DNA of 37,228 bases from an uncultured Clostridia bacterium (lineage in GTDB: Bacteria; Bacillota; Clostridia; Christensenellales; QALW01), in NCBI GenBank assembly GCA_934434555.1, contig CAKRZX010000022.1, forward strand, positions 1-37,228, written 5' to 3'. Both the position numbers and the translations under genes were made by a program. The notes under the pieces are model-generated. The model worked only from the letters and a program-made list of their open reading frames with translations, did not search any database and had not been told where the DNA came from. This document shows positions 30,247 to 37,228 of this stretch, in pieces. Every line of letters begins with the position of its first letter. Position 1 is the first letter of the stretch.

Positions 30247-31986
30247 TCAGCCCTCCTTTTCTATTGCGGAAAAAGGACAAACATTTATGCACAGTCCGCA
30301 GCCGTTGCACTGAGTCCTGTCAATTTTAACCGTGCCCGATTTATCGGTGCTTATTGCGGGGCATCCGAGTTTCATACACATCCGGCATTTTTTGCATCTG
30401 TCGCTTATCTTGCAGTGCCCCGTATATTTTACCGTTTTCAAAAGCGCGCAGGGGCGCTGTGCGATTATAACCGATACTTCTTCTCTTTCCGTTTCCGCCT
30501 TAACAACCTCTTCAAAATTCTTTACGTCAAAGGGATCGGCAACGGTTATGTGTTCCACGCCCAGTCCCTCACAGATTTTAATAAGGTTTGCCTGCCTGGT
30601 CGCTTCGCCGCGGATAGTCTTACCCGTGGTGGGGTTATCCTGGTGCCCGGTCATTCCGGTTATTGAGTTATCAAGAATTATAACCGTGTTTGCGCCTTTG
30701 TTGTAAACTATGTCGCAAAGCGCGGTGATTCCCGAATGCATAAAGGTGGAGTCACCTATAACGGAAACAAGGTTTTTATTGAATTCCGCACCTTTAACCT
30801 TTGCCATACCGTGAGCGGCGCTTACCGACGCGCCCATACAGATTGTGGTGTCCACCGATTTAAGAGGTGCCGCCGCCCCCAGCGTATAACAGCCTATATC
30901 GCCCGAAACCGTAAGCCCCAGTTTGTTAAGCACATAGAATGTTCCTCTGTGCGGACACCCCGGGCACATTACCGGAGGGCGAACGGGCACGGCTTCGGCA
31001 CTTATAAATTCTGCACCGGCTTCGGAAAGCACCGCCTTTTTAATCATTGCGGGAGTGTATTCGCCCAAAAGGGTGAAAACTTCTTTGCCCGTAACGCTTA
31101 TTCCCATACCTTTAATTGCATCTTCCAAAAACGGGTCAAGTTCTTCAATAACGAAAATCTTTTTGCACTTTGCCGCAAAGGACTTTATAAGTTCTTCCGA
31201 AAGAGGCCAAACAATGCCCAGTTTAAGGTAGTTTACCTTTTCGCCCAGTGCCTCTTTTGCGTACTGATAATCAATACCCGCGCAGATTACGCCGATTCCG
31301 CTGTTATTGTCTTCTATTGTGTTAACCGCCGCACTTTTTGCATATTCGCACAGCTTTACCGTTCTTTCTTCAACAACAACGTGCTTTTTAACGGCATTTG
31401 CGGGCATCATAACGTTCTTCGCAATGTCTTTTTTGTATTCTTTCACCGGAACGTTTTTGCGCTCTTTAAGTTCCACAAGGCTCTGTGAATGGGACACTCG
31501 TGTTGAAAGGCGAATAAACACGGGAGTATCAAATTCTTCGCTTATTTCAAATGCCAAAGCGGTAAAATCGCGGCATTCTTCCGAATCTGACGGTTCAAGC
31601 ATAGGAATTTTTGCCGCGCGGGCGTAGTGCCTTGAATCCTGTTCGTTCTGTGAGGAATGCATTCCCGGGTCGTCGGCAACAACAAAAACAGTGCCGCCGT
31701 TTACCCCTATGTAGCTTGCGGTAAAAACAGGGTCAGCCATAACGTTAAGGCCCACGTGCTTGCAGGCGCTCATTGCTCTGCCGCCTGCAATGCCGGCACC
31801 TATTGCTGCCTCGGCGGCAACTTTTTCGTTAGGCGCCCACTCAACAAACACTTCGTTTTCGGGGTATGTTGCCATACACTCGGTAATTTCGGTGCTCGGT
31901 GTGCCGGGGTATGATGAAACAAAGTTTACGCCCGCCTCGTAAGCACCGCGGGCAACGGCGGCATTTCCCAATAATAACTTTTTCAT
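30247..31986 (-). CDS. iorA: indolepyruvate ferredoxin oxidoreductase subunit alpha
   Basis: 579 residues. Thiamine-diphosphate and iron-sulfur subunit of IorAB. N-terminal pyrimidine-binding domain beginning MKKLLLGNAAVARGAYEAG and FVSSYPGTPSTEITE; TPP-binding half with CPGCPHRG, SGDIGCYTLGAAAP and VIGDSTFMHSGITAL...ILDNSITGMTGHQ; C-terminal double ferredoxin domain with CKKCRMCMKLGCP and CNGCGLCINVCP. It acts on aryl-2-oxoacids (indole-, phenyl- and hydroxyphenylpyruvate). The reaction is reversible when reduced ferredoxin is available, important for the biosynthetic reading of this operon. The ATG follows AGAGGAAAG, 12 bases after the acyl-CoA synthetase stop. Confidence 0.96.
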   Translation of the reverse strand: MKKLLLGNAAVARGAYEAGVNFVSSYPGTPSTEITECMATYPENEVFVEWAPNEKVAAEAAIGAGIAGGRAMSACKHVGLNVMADPVFTASYIGVNGGTVFVVADDPGMHSSQNEQDSRHYARAAKIPMLEPSDSEECRDFTALAFEISEEFDTPVFIRLSTRVSHSQSLVELKERKNVPVKEYKKDIAKNVMMPANAVKKHVVVEERTVKLCEYAKSAAVNTIEDNNSGIGVICAGIDYQYAKEALGEKVNYLKLGIVWPLSEELIKSFAAKCKKIFVIEELDPFLEDAIKGMGISVTGKEVFTLLGEYTPAMIKKAVLSEAGAEFISAEAVPVRPPVMCPGCPHRGTFYVLNKLGLTVSGDIGCYTLGAAAPLKSVDTTICMGASVSAAHGMAKVKGAEFNKNLVSVIGDSTFMHSGITALCDIVYNKGANTVIILDNSITGMTGHQDNPTTGKTIRGEATRQANLIKICEGLGVEHITVADPFDVKNFEEVVKAETEREEVSVIIAQRPCALLKTVKYTGHCKISDRCKKCRMCMKLGCPAISTDKSGTVKIDRTQCNGCGLCINVCPFSAIEKEG

Positions 31987-31998
31987 TTTTCTTTCCTC

Positions 31999-33633
31999 TC
32001 AACTTTCAATTTGCTGTGCAACTACGCTCTCGCCGCAGTATTTTTCCCTTAATTTCGGTTTTTCTATCTTGCCCGTGGGGTTACGCGGAACGGAAGCGAA
32101 TATAATCTTCCTCGGCCGCTTATAGCGGGGTAAATCAAGGCAGAAATCATTTATCTCTTCTTCCGAGAGCGCTGTGCCTTCTTTTCCTTCTATTATAGCC
32201 GCGGCAATTTCACCAAGTCGCGGGTCGGGCAGTCCAATAACAGCCACGTCCTTTACTTTCGGGTTAGCCCGTATAAAGTCCTCTATCTGAACCGGATAAA
32301 GATTCTCGCCGCCGGTAATTATAACATCTTTTTTGCGGTCAACAAGATATATGAACCCGTCGGAATCTTCCTGTGCCATATCGCCGGTAAAGAGCCAGTC
32401 GCCGCGGAGCACCTCACGGGTCGCCGCCTCATCGTTATAATAACATTTCATAACTCCGGGACCTTTTACGCACAGTTCGCCCACTTCACCCCTGCGCACG
32501 GGCTGACCGTTTTCATCGGCAATGCAGACGCTCCAACCGTAGCCGGCTTTTCCTATTGCGCCTACCTTATTTATATTATCAAGCCCCAAATGCACACATC
32601 CGGGACCTATGGACTCGGAAAGCCCGTAGTTCGTATCGTATTTGTGGTTGGGAAACACTTCAAGCCAGCGCTTTATAAGCGACGGCGGAACGGGCTGTGC
32701 GCCTATGTGCATAAGCCGCCACTGTGAAAGTTCGTAGTCGGAAAGTTTTACTTTTCCGCTTTCAATTGCATCAAGGATATCCTGCGCCCACGGCACAAGC
32801 AACCATACCACCGTGCATTTTTCATCCGAAACGGCTTTAAGTATCCATTCGGGCTTGGTGCCTTTAAGCAGTACCGCGCGGCTTCCCGAAAGCAGTGAAC
32901 CGAACCAGTGCATTTTTGCACCCGTGTGATAAAGGGGCGGTATACACAAAAATACATCTTCGTGGGTTTGTTTGTGGTGGTTCTGTTCCACCCTTGCGGC
33001 ATGAATAAGGCTTCTGTGGGCGTGAAGTATCGCCTTTGGGAAACCCGTTGTGCCGGAAGAAAAGTAAATGGCGGCATTGTCGTCCTCGGTAAGCGTTATT
33101 TGCGGCGCTTTGCCCGAGCAGTAGGAAATCATATCGTTAAAACTGTCGGCAAATACGGGGCAATCTTCACCTACATAAAACATATGGGCTATATTTTTCA
33201 GGTTTCCGCAAATTTCTTCAATGCGTCCGGTAAATTCCGGCCCGAAAACAAGCATCGAGCAATCCGCTTTTTTAAGGCAGTATTCTATTTCTTCCGCGGT
33301 ATAGCGGTAGTTAAGCGGTACAGCCACCGCGCCGGCTTTAAGTATGCCGAAATATATGGGCAGCCATTCTATTGAGTTCATAAGCAGAATTGCAACTTTG
33401 TCGCCCTTTTTGCAGCCCCTGGTAAGCAGCAGGTTTGCAAACCTGTTTGCTTTCTTTTCAAAATCAAGCCACGTAATTTCGCGCTTAAAAGGCATGCCGG
33501 GCTCGGGCTGCATAAGCGCATATTCCCGCCACGTGATTCTGCTTTCGGGTTCAAATTGCGGGTTTATTTCAACCAAAGCCGTTTCATCGGCAAACTGCGC
33601 CGCATTATGGTCAAGTAAATCGATAATCGTCAT
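31999..33633 (-). CDS. AMP-dependent acyl-CoA synthetase/ligase
   Basis: 544 residues. ANL-superfamily enzyme that activates a carboxylate via an adenylate to a CoA thioester. Motifs: IYFSSGTTGFPKAILHAHR (ATP loop, about 190-208), TNYGLSESIGPG, DWLFTGDMAQEDSDGFIYLVDRKKD and the catalytic lysine in NPTGKIEKPKLR. Substrate is not readable from sequence, but it is the first gene behind the tyrosine T-box and precedes iorAB, so an arylacetate or related acid is likely; the operon thus has two CoA ligases. The ATG lies behind GGAGG with a seven-base gap. An insertion-like N-terminal segment (PESRITWREYALMQPEPGMP) separates the usual first strands. Confidence 0.92.
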   Translation of the reverse strand: MTIIDLLDHNAAQFADETALVEINPQFEPESRITWREYALMQPEPGMPFKREITWLDFEKKANRFANLLLTRGCKKGDKVAILLMNSIEWLPIYFGILKAGAVAVPLNYRYTAEEIEYCLKKADCSMLVFGPEFTGRIEEICGNLKNIAHMFYVGEDCPVFADSFNDMISYCSGKAPQITLTEDDNAAIYFSSGTTGFPKAILHAHRSLIHAARVEQNHHKQTHEDVFLCIPPLYHTGAKMHWFGSLLSGSRAVLLKGTKPEWILKAVSDEKCTVVWLLVPWAQDILDAIESGKVKLSDYELSQWRLMHIGAQPVPPSLIKRWLEVFPNHKYDTNYGLSESIGPGCVHLGLDNINKVGAIGKAGYGWSVCIADENGQPVRRGEVGELCVKGPGVMKCYYNDEAATREVLRGDWLFTGDMAQEDSDGFIYLVDRKKDVIITGGENLYPVQIEDFIRANPKVKDVAVIGLPDPRLGEIAAAIIEGKEGTALSEEEINDFCLDLPRYKRPRKIIFASVPRNPTGKIEKPKLREKYCGESVVAQQIES

Positions 33634-33643
33634 AATATTCCTC

Positions 33644-33681
33644 CAAAAATAAACAAACGCCCTCTGTCAAAATGACAGAGG
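33644..33681 (-). terminator. terminator hairpin of the tyrosine T-box leader
   Basis: CCTCTGTCA (33661-33669) and TGACAGAGG (33673-33681) form a nine-pair stem; on the minus strand a broken T tract (TTTGTTTATTTTT) follows. It lies just upstream of the acyl-CoA synthetase ribosome site and would be prevented when uncharged tRNA stabilises the antiterminator. Confidence 0.82.
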
Positions 33682-33910
33682 ACGATAATAACCGCGGTAC
33701 CACCTCTATTGCCGGCACAAAGCCAACCTCTCGGGGCACAAAAAATATGCCCTTTACGCTTTAACGGGCGCACCCGGCGCAGCCTACTGTTATTTCGGTG
33801 CGCATCTCCCGGGATGTATTCGCCTTACCTCCGTTCCTGCCTTTCACCGAAAAGCGGCAGTTCTCTGTAAAACGGAAAAACAAAGTTACTCTTTCCCGAT
33901 CAATGATGTT
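33644..33910 (-). promoter_or_regulatory. T-box riboswitch, tyrosine specifier (UAC)
   Basis: On the minus strand the T-box core AGAGGTGGTACCGCGG lies at 33691-33706. Stem I can be folded: base CGGGA (33894-33898) with TCCCG (33810-33814); left loop AGAGTAA with the AGTA motif; right loop GCGAATACA; then CCGTT with AACGG; an AG-bulge CAGAGA; and distal stem CTGCC with GGCAG. By the usual geometry (GAA-codon-purine-helix) the specifier is TAC at 33816-33818, tyrosine. The acceptor-pairing bases UGGU fit a tRNA with discriminator A, as in tRNA-Tyr. T-boxes turn genes on when the cognate tRNA is uncharged, so the operon should respond to tyrosine shortage. Confidence 0.88.
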
Positions 33911-33916
33911 GAGTCA

Positions 33917-33945
33917 ATTATACCGTGTTTTTATTCTTATGTCAA
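33917..33945 (-). promoter_or_regulatory. sigma-A promoter of the tyrosine T-box operon
   Basis: TTGACA (33940-33945), a 17-base spacer and TATAAT (33917-33922) on the minus strand, both consensus. The -35 begins only eight bases after the serS stop, with no terminator between. Confidence 0.92.
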
Positions 33946-33953
33946 GTGCGAAA

Positions 33954-35240
33954 TCATTTTTTCGGCACAATCTTATCCTTGCCGCCCATATAAGGTCTGA
34001 GCGCGGCGGGTATGTTTACGCTGCCGTCCTCATTAAGATTGTTTTCCAAAAACGCGATAAGCATTCTGGGGGGTGCAACAACGGTGTTGTTAAGGGTATG
34101 TGCAAAATATTTGCCTTTTTCACCGCTTACGCGTATGCGCAGCCGGCGTGCCTGTGCGTCGCCGAGGTTCGAGCAGGAACCCACCTCAAAGTATTTTTTC
34201 TGTCTGGGCGACCACGCTTCCACGTCAACCGACTTAACTTTAAGGTCGGCAAGGTCGCCGGAACAGCATTCAAGGGTGCGTACGGGAATATCCATTGAGC
34301 GGAACAGATCCACGGTGTTCTGCCACAGTTTATCAAACCACATCTTTGAATCTTCGGGCTTGCATACAACTATCATTTCCTGTTTTTCAAACTGATGAAT
34401 CCTGTATACGCCCCTCTCTTCTATTCCGTGGGCGCCTTTTTCCTTACGAAAACAGGGCGAATAACTTGTAAGAGTGTAGGGCAAATCCTCTTCTTTAAGG
34501 TTCTGGTCAATAAACTTACCTATCATTGAATGTTCGCTTGTGCCGATGAGATAAAGGTCCTCGCCCTCTATTTTATACATCATCGCGTCCATTTCAGCAA
34601 AACTCATAACACCGGTAACAACGTCGGAGCGAATCATAAACGGCGGAACGCAGTAGGTAAAGCCCCGGTCAATCATAAAATCGCGGGCGTAGGAAATAAC
34701 GGCGGAATGAAGCCGTGCGATGTCGCCCATAAGATAGTAGAATCCGTTGCCGGCAACGCGGCGGGCGCTGTCCAGATCAAGACCGTTGAACCGCTCCATA
34801 ATATCGGCGTGATACGGCACTTCGAAGTCGGGAACGCGGGGTTCGCCGAAACGCTCAACCTCAACGTTCTCGGAATCATCTTTTCCTATGGGCACCGAGG
34901 GGTCAATGATGTTGGGAATAGTCATCATTATCTTCTTTATTTTCTCCGCCAACTCGGTTTCGGCATTTTCAAGTTCCTGAAGTCGGTCGCCCTGCTCCTT
35001 AACCTGTTTTTTAGCCTCTTCCGCCTCGTCTTTTTTGCCCTGAGCCATAAGTGCGCCTATCTGCTTTGAAATTCTGTTGCGGTTGGCGCGCAGTTCGTCA
35101 GCCTCTTTTATCGTTGCGCGGTTTTTTTCGTCAAGCGCAATAACCTCGTCAACAAGGGGCAGTTTGCCGTCCTGAAACTTGTTTCTGATGTTCTGTTTTA
35201 CGATTTCGGGATTCTCCCTTAAAAACTTGATGTCAATCAT
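33954..35240 (-). CDS. serS: serine--tRNA ligase
   Basis: 428 residues. Class II synthetase that charges tRNA-Ser. N-terminal long coiled-coil arm (about 25-105, with DELRANRNRISKQIGA and KKQVKEQGDRLQELENAE) and catalytic core with motif 2 (SYSPCFRKEKGAHGIEERGVYRIHQF) and motif 3 (LNNTVVAPPRMLIAFLEN). The start MIDIKFLREN was chosen since it lies seven bases behind GAGGAGG; the frame extends to 35279 but only into the leader terminator. Controlled by a serine T-box directly upstream. Its 3' end abuts the next operon's promoter. Confidence 0.97.
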   Translation of the reverse strand: MIDIKFLRENPEIVKQNIRNKFQDGKLPLVDEVIALDEKNRATIKEADELRANRNRISKQIGALMAQGKKDEAEEAKKQVKEQGDRLQELENAETELAEKIKKIMMTIPNIIDPSVPIGKDDSENVEVERFGEPRVPDFEVPYHADIMERFNGLDLDSARRVAGNGFYYLMGDIARLHSAVISYARDFMIDRGFTYCVPPFMIRSDVVTGVMSFAEMDAMMYKIEGEDLYLIGTSEHSMIGKFIDQNLKEEDLPYTLTSYSPCFRKEKGAHGIEERGVYRIHQFEKQEMIVVCKPEDSKMWFDKLWQNTVDLFRSMDIPVRTLECCSGDLADLKVKSVDVEAWSPRQKKYFEVGSCSNLGDAQARRLRIRVSGEKGKYFAHTLNNTVVAPPRMLIAFLENNLNEDGSVNIPAALRPYMGGKDKIVPKK

Positions 35241-35255
35241 TTTTCTTCCTCCTCG

Positions 35256-35294
35256 AAAAAATAAAGCCCATTCCGGCATTTATGCCGAAATGGG
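35256..35294 (-). terminator. terminator hairpin of the serine T-box leader
   Basis: On the minus strand CCCATTTCGGCAT pairs with ATGCCGGAATGGG (13 pairs, one wobble; plus-strand 35267-35294), followed by TTTATTTTTT just before the serS ribosome site. Confidence 0.9.
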
Positions 35295-35500
35295 ACGAAA
35301 GGACCTGTTCCGTGTTGCCACCCAAATTGCCCGCCGGAAAGGCGAACCGCTCAAAAAGCACAGTAAAGCGTGCAAAACTCCCGGTCATCGCGGGAAACTC
35401 GCAAAGCGGAAATGCCGCAAACTTTATCGGTTCACATCAGCCACCGACTTTCTGAAAAAAGATTTACGGAAAATTCTTCGGTCATCGTTTTATTATCTTT
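35256..35500 (-). promoter_or_regulatory. T-box riboswitch of serS, serine specifier (UCC)
   Basis: The T-box core is the variant GGGTGGCAACACGG (35310-35323, minus strand). Stem I folds with base CGAAG (35476-35480) and CTTTG (35402-35406), a loop holding TTTCCG, the helix CCGTAAA/TTTGCGG, an AG-bulge-like CAGAAAG and distal TCGGT/ACCGA. The specifier is TCC (35408-35410), serine, followed by a purine and the base helix. UGGC in the core pairs with an acceptor end carrying discriminator G, as in tRNA-Ser. Confidence 0.83.
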
Positions 35501-35506
35501 TCTGAA

Positions 35507-35535
35507 ATTATACCCCTTTATACGCTTTTTGGCAA
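35507..35535 (-). promoter_or_regulatory. sigma-A promoter of serS
   Basis: TTGCCA (35530-35535), a 17-base spacer and TATAAT (35507-35512) on the minus strand, about 7 bases before the leader start. Confidence 0.85.
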
Positions 35536-35586
35536 GAGGTTTTTTATTTTTACCTTCACCGAGCGACACTTTTTTTACTTTTCCCC

Positions 35587-35595
35587 TGTTAAAAT
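35587..35595 (+). promoter_or_regulatory. possible extended -10 element of the spoIIGA-sigE promoter
   Basis: TGT followed by TAAAAT (35590-35595) on the plus strand, with no recognisable -35 at 17 bases. In Bacillus subtilis the spoIIG promoter has an abnormal spacing and needs Spo0A; here a weak Spo0A-box-like TGTCGCT lies at 35563-35569 on the minus strand. Tentative. Confidence 0.4.
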
Positions 35596-35626
35596 ACAGT
35601 CAACAATAAATAAGGGATAAAAAATT

Positions 35627-36382
35627 ATGACAGTATACATAGAACTTGTGCTTTTGGAGAACTTTGCAGTTGACTATTTTATACTTATGCTTTCGTCAAA
35701 ATTGATAAAAACAAAAGTTAAACGCCCCGCACTCGGTGCGATGATAGGCGCCGTTTACGCGGGAATAATGCCCCTGTTCGGTTTTCTTTCAACCCCCATA
35801 GCAAAAACAGGCATATACTGCATTATGATTTTCGCCTCTTTTTTCAAAGCAAAGATACTTTCGCTTTTACAGGCGGCGCTGGCGGGCGCGGTTACAGGCG
35901 CAATGCTTTACGGCCTTGTTTACCTTTGCGCAAGCGACAGACTTTCTTCCGGTATGTTCTATTCCGACGACGTAATTTTCCTTATTGCGCTTTTATCCGT
36001 TCTGTTCGCCTTTGCCGCCTGTAAAATTTTCAAACCTTTTTTCCGCCAAAGCGAACTTAACGGATTCAGCGCCACGCTCAGCATAAACGGCAAAGCGTTT
36101 TCCGCCCTTATTGATACGGGGAATTCGCTTCAATATAACGGACTGCCGGTAGTGCTTGTGAAAAAGGACGCTCTGCCGGATATAAATATTGTCCCTCTTG
36201 TGATTCCATACGATTCTCTCGGCGCAAAAGGTGCGCTTTTGGGTTTTCGCCCCGAGAACGTAAGCATAGAATATAACGACAAAACTTTGCGTCCCGAATG
36301 CGTTATTGCCCTCTGCGACCGCGATTTCGGCGGAAGTTTCAATGCTTTGTTGAGCCCTGACATTATAAAGGAGTGTGTATAA
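35627..36382 (+). CDS. spoIIGA: sigma-E processing peptidase SpoIIGA
   Basis: 251 residues. Membrane-embedded aspartic protease that removes the pro-sequence of sigma-E after the SpoIIR signal. The N-terminal half has five hydrophobic segments, beginning with the family opening VYIELVLLENFAVDYFIL (3-20). The C-terminal half is the protease domain with the catalytic motif ALIDTGNSL (Asp163-Thr164-Gly165); SpoIIGA works as a dimer, so one such motif per chain is expected. It is shorter than the Bacillus protein (about 309 residues). The ribosome site AAGGGAT is moderate. The stop shares one base with the sigE start (TAATG). Confidence 0.93.
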   Translation: MTVYIELVLLENFAVDYFILMLSSKLIKTKVKRPALGAMIGAVYAGIMPLFGFLSTPIAKTGIYCIMIFASFFKAKILSLLQAALAGAVTGAMLYGLVYLCASDRLSSGMFYSDDVIFLIALLSVLFAFAACKIFKPFFRQSELNGFSATLSINGKAFSALIDTGNSLQYNGLPVVLVKKDALPDINIVPLVIPYDSLGAKGALLGFRPENVSIEYNDKTLRPECVIALCDRDFGGSFNALLSPDIIKECV

Positions 36383-37077
36383 TGCTGAAAAAACTGTTTT
36401 CGCTTATAAAAAAACTGTTTTTCAGAAACAAGGTCTATTATGTGGGCGGAAGTCAGAGTCTGCCGCCGCCGCTTACGGGTCAGGAAGAAGAGGACGCCCT
36501 GAAAGGACTTAAAGAGGGCGACAGTGCAGCGCGCTCAAAACTGATTGAGCACAATCTAAGACTCGTGGTATACATAGCAAAGAAGTTTGAAAATACGGGT
36601 GTCAGCGTTGAAGACTTAACAAGTATCGGCGCAATAGGTCTGATTAAGGCGGTTAACACATATAATTGTGATAAGCAGATCCGCCTTGCCACATACGCAT
36701 CACGGTGCATAGAAAACGAAATTCTTATGTTTTTGCGGCGCACGTCAAAATTAAAGGGCGAAGTTTCTTTTGACGAGCCTCTTAAAGTTGACTGGGACGG
36801 AAACGCTCTTTTGCTTTCGGATATTTTAGGCACGGAACCCGATATCGTCACCCGTGCCGGCGACACCCGCGACGACGTAAAAGAACTGCGGCGAGTGCTT
36901 GATTCGCTGCCGTCACGTGAAAGCGAAATAATCAAACTGCGGTTCGGCATTGACTGCCCCGCGGAACTGACCCAAAAAGAGGTTGCCGACAAGTTGGGCA
37001 TCTCTCAATCCTACATTTCGCGCCTTGAAAAACGCATAATAAAAAAATTAAAGAAAGAGATGACAAAATCAAGTTAA
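36382..37077 (+). CDS. sigE: RNA polymerase sporulation sigma factor sigma-E
   Basis: 231 residues. Early mother-cell sigma factor, made as an inactive precursor and cleaved by SpoIIGA. The N-terminal pro-region is MLKKLFSLIKKLFFRNKVYY; region 2 has HNLRLVVYIAKKFENTGVS and EDLTSIGAIGLIKAVNTYN with LATYASRCIENEILMFLRR; region 4 has the helix-turn-helix LTQKEVADKLGISQSYISR. The ATG is eight bases behind AAGGAG; a GTG nine bases earlier (36373) is inside the ribosome-site region and less likely. The immediate downstream neighbour is a tRNA, not sigG as in many spore formers. Confidence 0.97.
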   Translation: MLKKLFSLIKKLFFRNKVYYVGGSQSLPPPLTGQEEEDALKGLKEGDSAARSKLIEHNLRLVVYIAKKFENTGVSVEDLTSIGAIGLIKAVNTYNCDKQIRLATYASRCIENEILMFLRRTSKLKGEVSFDEPLKVDWDGNALLLSDILGTEPDIVTRAGDTRDDVKELRRVLDSLPSRESEIIKLRFGIDCPAELTQKEVADKLGISQSYISRLEKRIIKKLKKEMTKSS

Positions 37078-37084
37078 AAAACAG

Positions 37085-37113
37085 TTGACAAATGCTTTTT
37101 AATATAATATAAT
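37085..37113 (+). promoter_or_regulatory. sigma-A promoter of the tRNA-Val gene
   Basis: TTGACA (37085-37090), a 17-base spacer and TATAAT (37108-37113) on the plus strand, both consensus, about 40 bases before the tRNA. Confidence 0.9.
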
Positions 37114-37154
37114 AAACCCACTTTGAAAGCGTTGTTTGCTTTCGAGGGTCTTTT

Positions 37155-37228
37155 GGGAGCATAGCTCAGCTGGGAGAGCATCTGCCTTACAAGCAGAGGG
37201 TCATAGGTTCGAGCCCTATTGTTCCCAC
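37155..37228 (+). tRNA. tRNA-Val (anticodon TAC), 3' end cut by the window edge
   Basis: The full cloverleaf folds: acceptor GGGAGCA/TGTTCCC with one wobble, D arm GCTC/GAGC, anticodon stem TCTGC/GCAGA with loop CTTACAA (anticodon TAC at 37188-37190), variable loop GGGTC, T stem ATAGG/CCTAT with loop TTCGAGC. The discriminator A is at 37227, and the window ends after one C, so an encoded CCA is likely. It may be the first of a tRNA cluster beyond the edge. Confidence 0.96.

Noticed and set aside
30736..31488. 250-codon open frame on the plus strand opposite iorA
   Set aside because: Antisense shadow; Cys/His/Asn-rich low-plausibility protein.
1..37228. CRISPR arrays, rRNA, prophage or insertion sequences
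   Set aside because: No regularly spaced repeats, transposase, integrase or phage structural motifs were found on either strand.

Overview
The window looks like chromosomal DNA of an anaerobic, endospore-forming member of the Clostridia (Bacillota), probably an uncultured gut or rumen lineage; that ecology is inference. The basis is sporulation and germination genes (spoIIR, sleB, ypeB, spoIIGA, sigE), two T-box leaders, RNase Y, near-consensus sigma-A promoters with GGAGG ribosome sites, an NADH-linked [FeFe] hydrogenase operon and ferredoxin-dependent 2-oxoacid chemistry. No insertion sequence, prophage, CRISPR array or rRNA was seen. Most genes lie on the minus strand.

Layout. 1-4300: ABC-F ATPase, rsmA and M18 aminopeptidase, a tightly packed minus-strand unit, with a possible further gene running off the left edge. 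4300-6040: RNase Y with its own promoter and terminator. 6060-10050: two carbohydrate-active-type proteins without signal peptides (a DUF4091 protein and a DUF5060/DUF4038/discoidin protein), each a separate transcription unit. 10100-12970: an AT-richer two-gene island, a secreted multidomain metzincin-like protease whose signal peptide is cut off by one in-frame TAA, and a lipoprotein. 13100-14845: a sugar-phosphate transferase and a glycosyltransferase. 14870-17395: spoIIR-sleB-ypeB behind a candidate sigma-F promoter. 17400-17735: a small divergent membrane protein. 17790-20210: serC-serA. 20475-25955 (plus strand): an HndABCD-like hydrogenase operon with additional DRTGG-type and HATPase proteins. 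26040-33945: a seven-gene operon (acyl-CoA synthetase, iorA, iorB, membrane protein, paaK-type ligase, double-ACT protein, aminotransferase). 33954-35535: serS behind a serine T-box. 35590-37077: spoIIGA-sigE. 37155-end: tRNA-Val.

The most interesting system is the seven-gene operon. Its leader is a T-box riboswitch whose specifier loop reads UAC (tyrosine) and whose UGGU acceptor-pairing sequence fits a tRNA with discriminator base A. IorAB plus CoA ligases are usually described as an arylpyruvate-degrading (fermentative) module, but a T-box switches genes on when an amino acid is scarce. The layout therefore suggests the reverse direction: arylacetate is activated to the CoA thioester, reductively carboxylated by IorAB with reduced ferredoxin, and transaminated to tyrosine (and perhaps Phe or Trp). 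The adjacent hydrogenase operon works with the same ferredoxin pool. The serS T-box next door (specifier UCC, acceptor-pairing UGGC for a G discriminator) acts as an internal control on this reading.

Secondary points of interest are a completely cysteine-free HndB-like subunit in the hydrogenase operon, the in-frame stop in the secreted protease, and translational coupling of the forespore signalling gene spoIIR to the germination genes sleB and ypeB.
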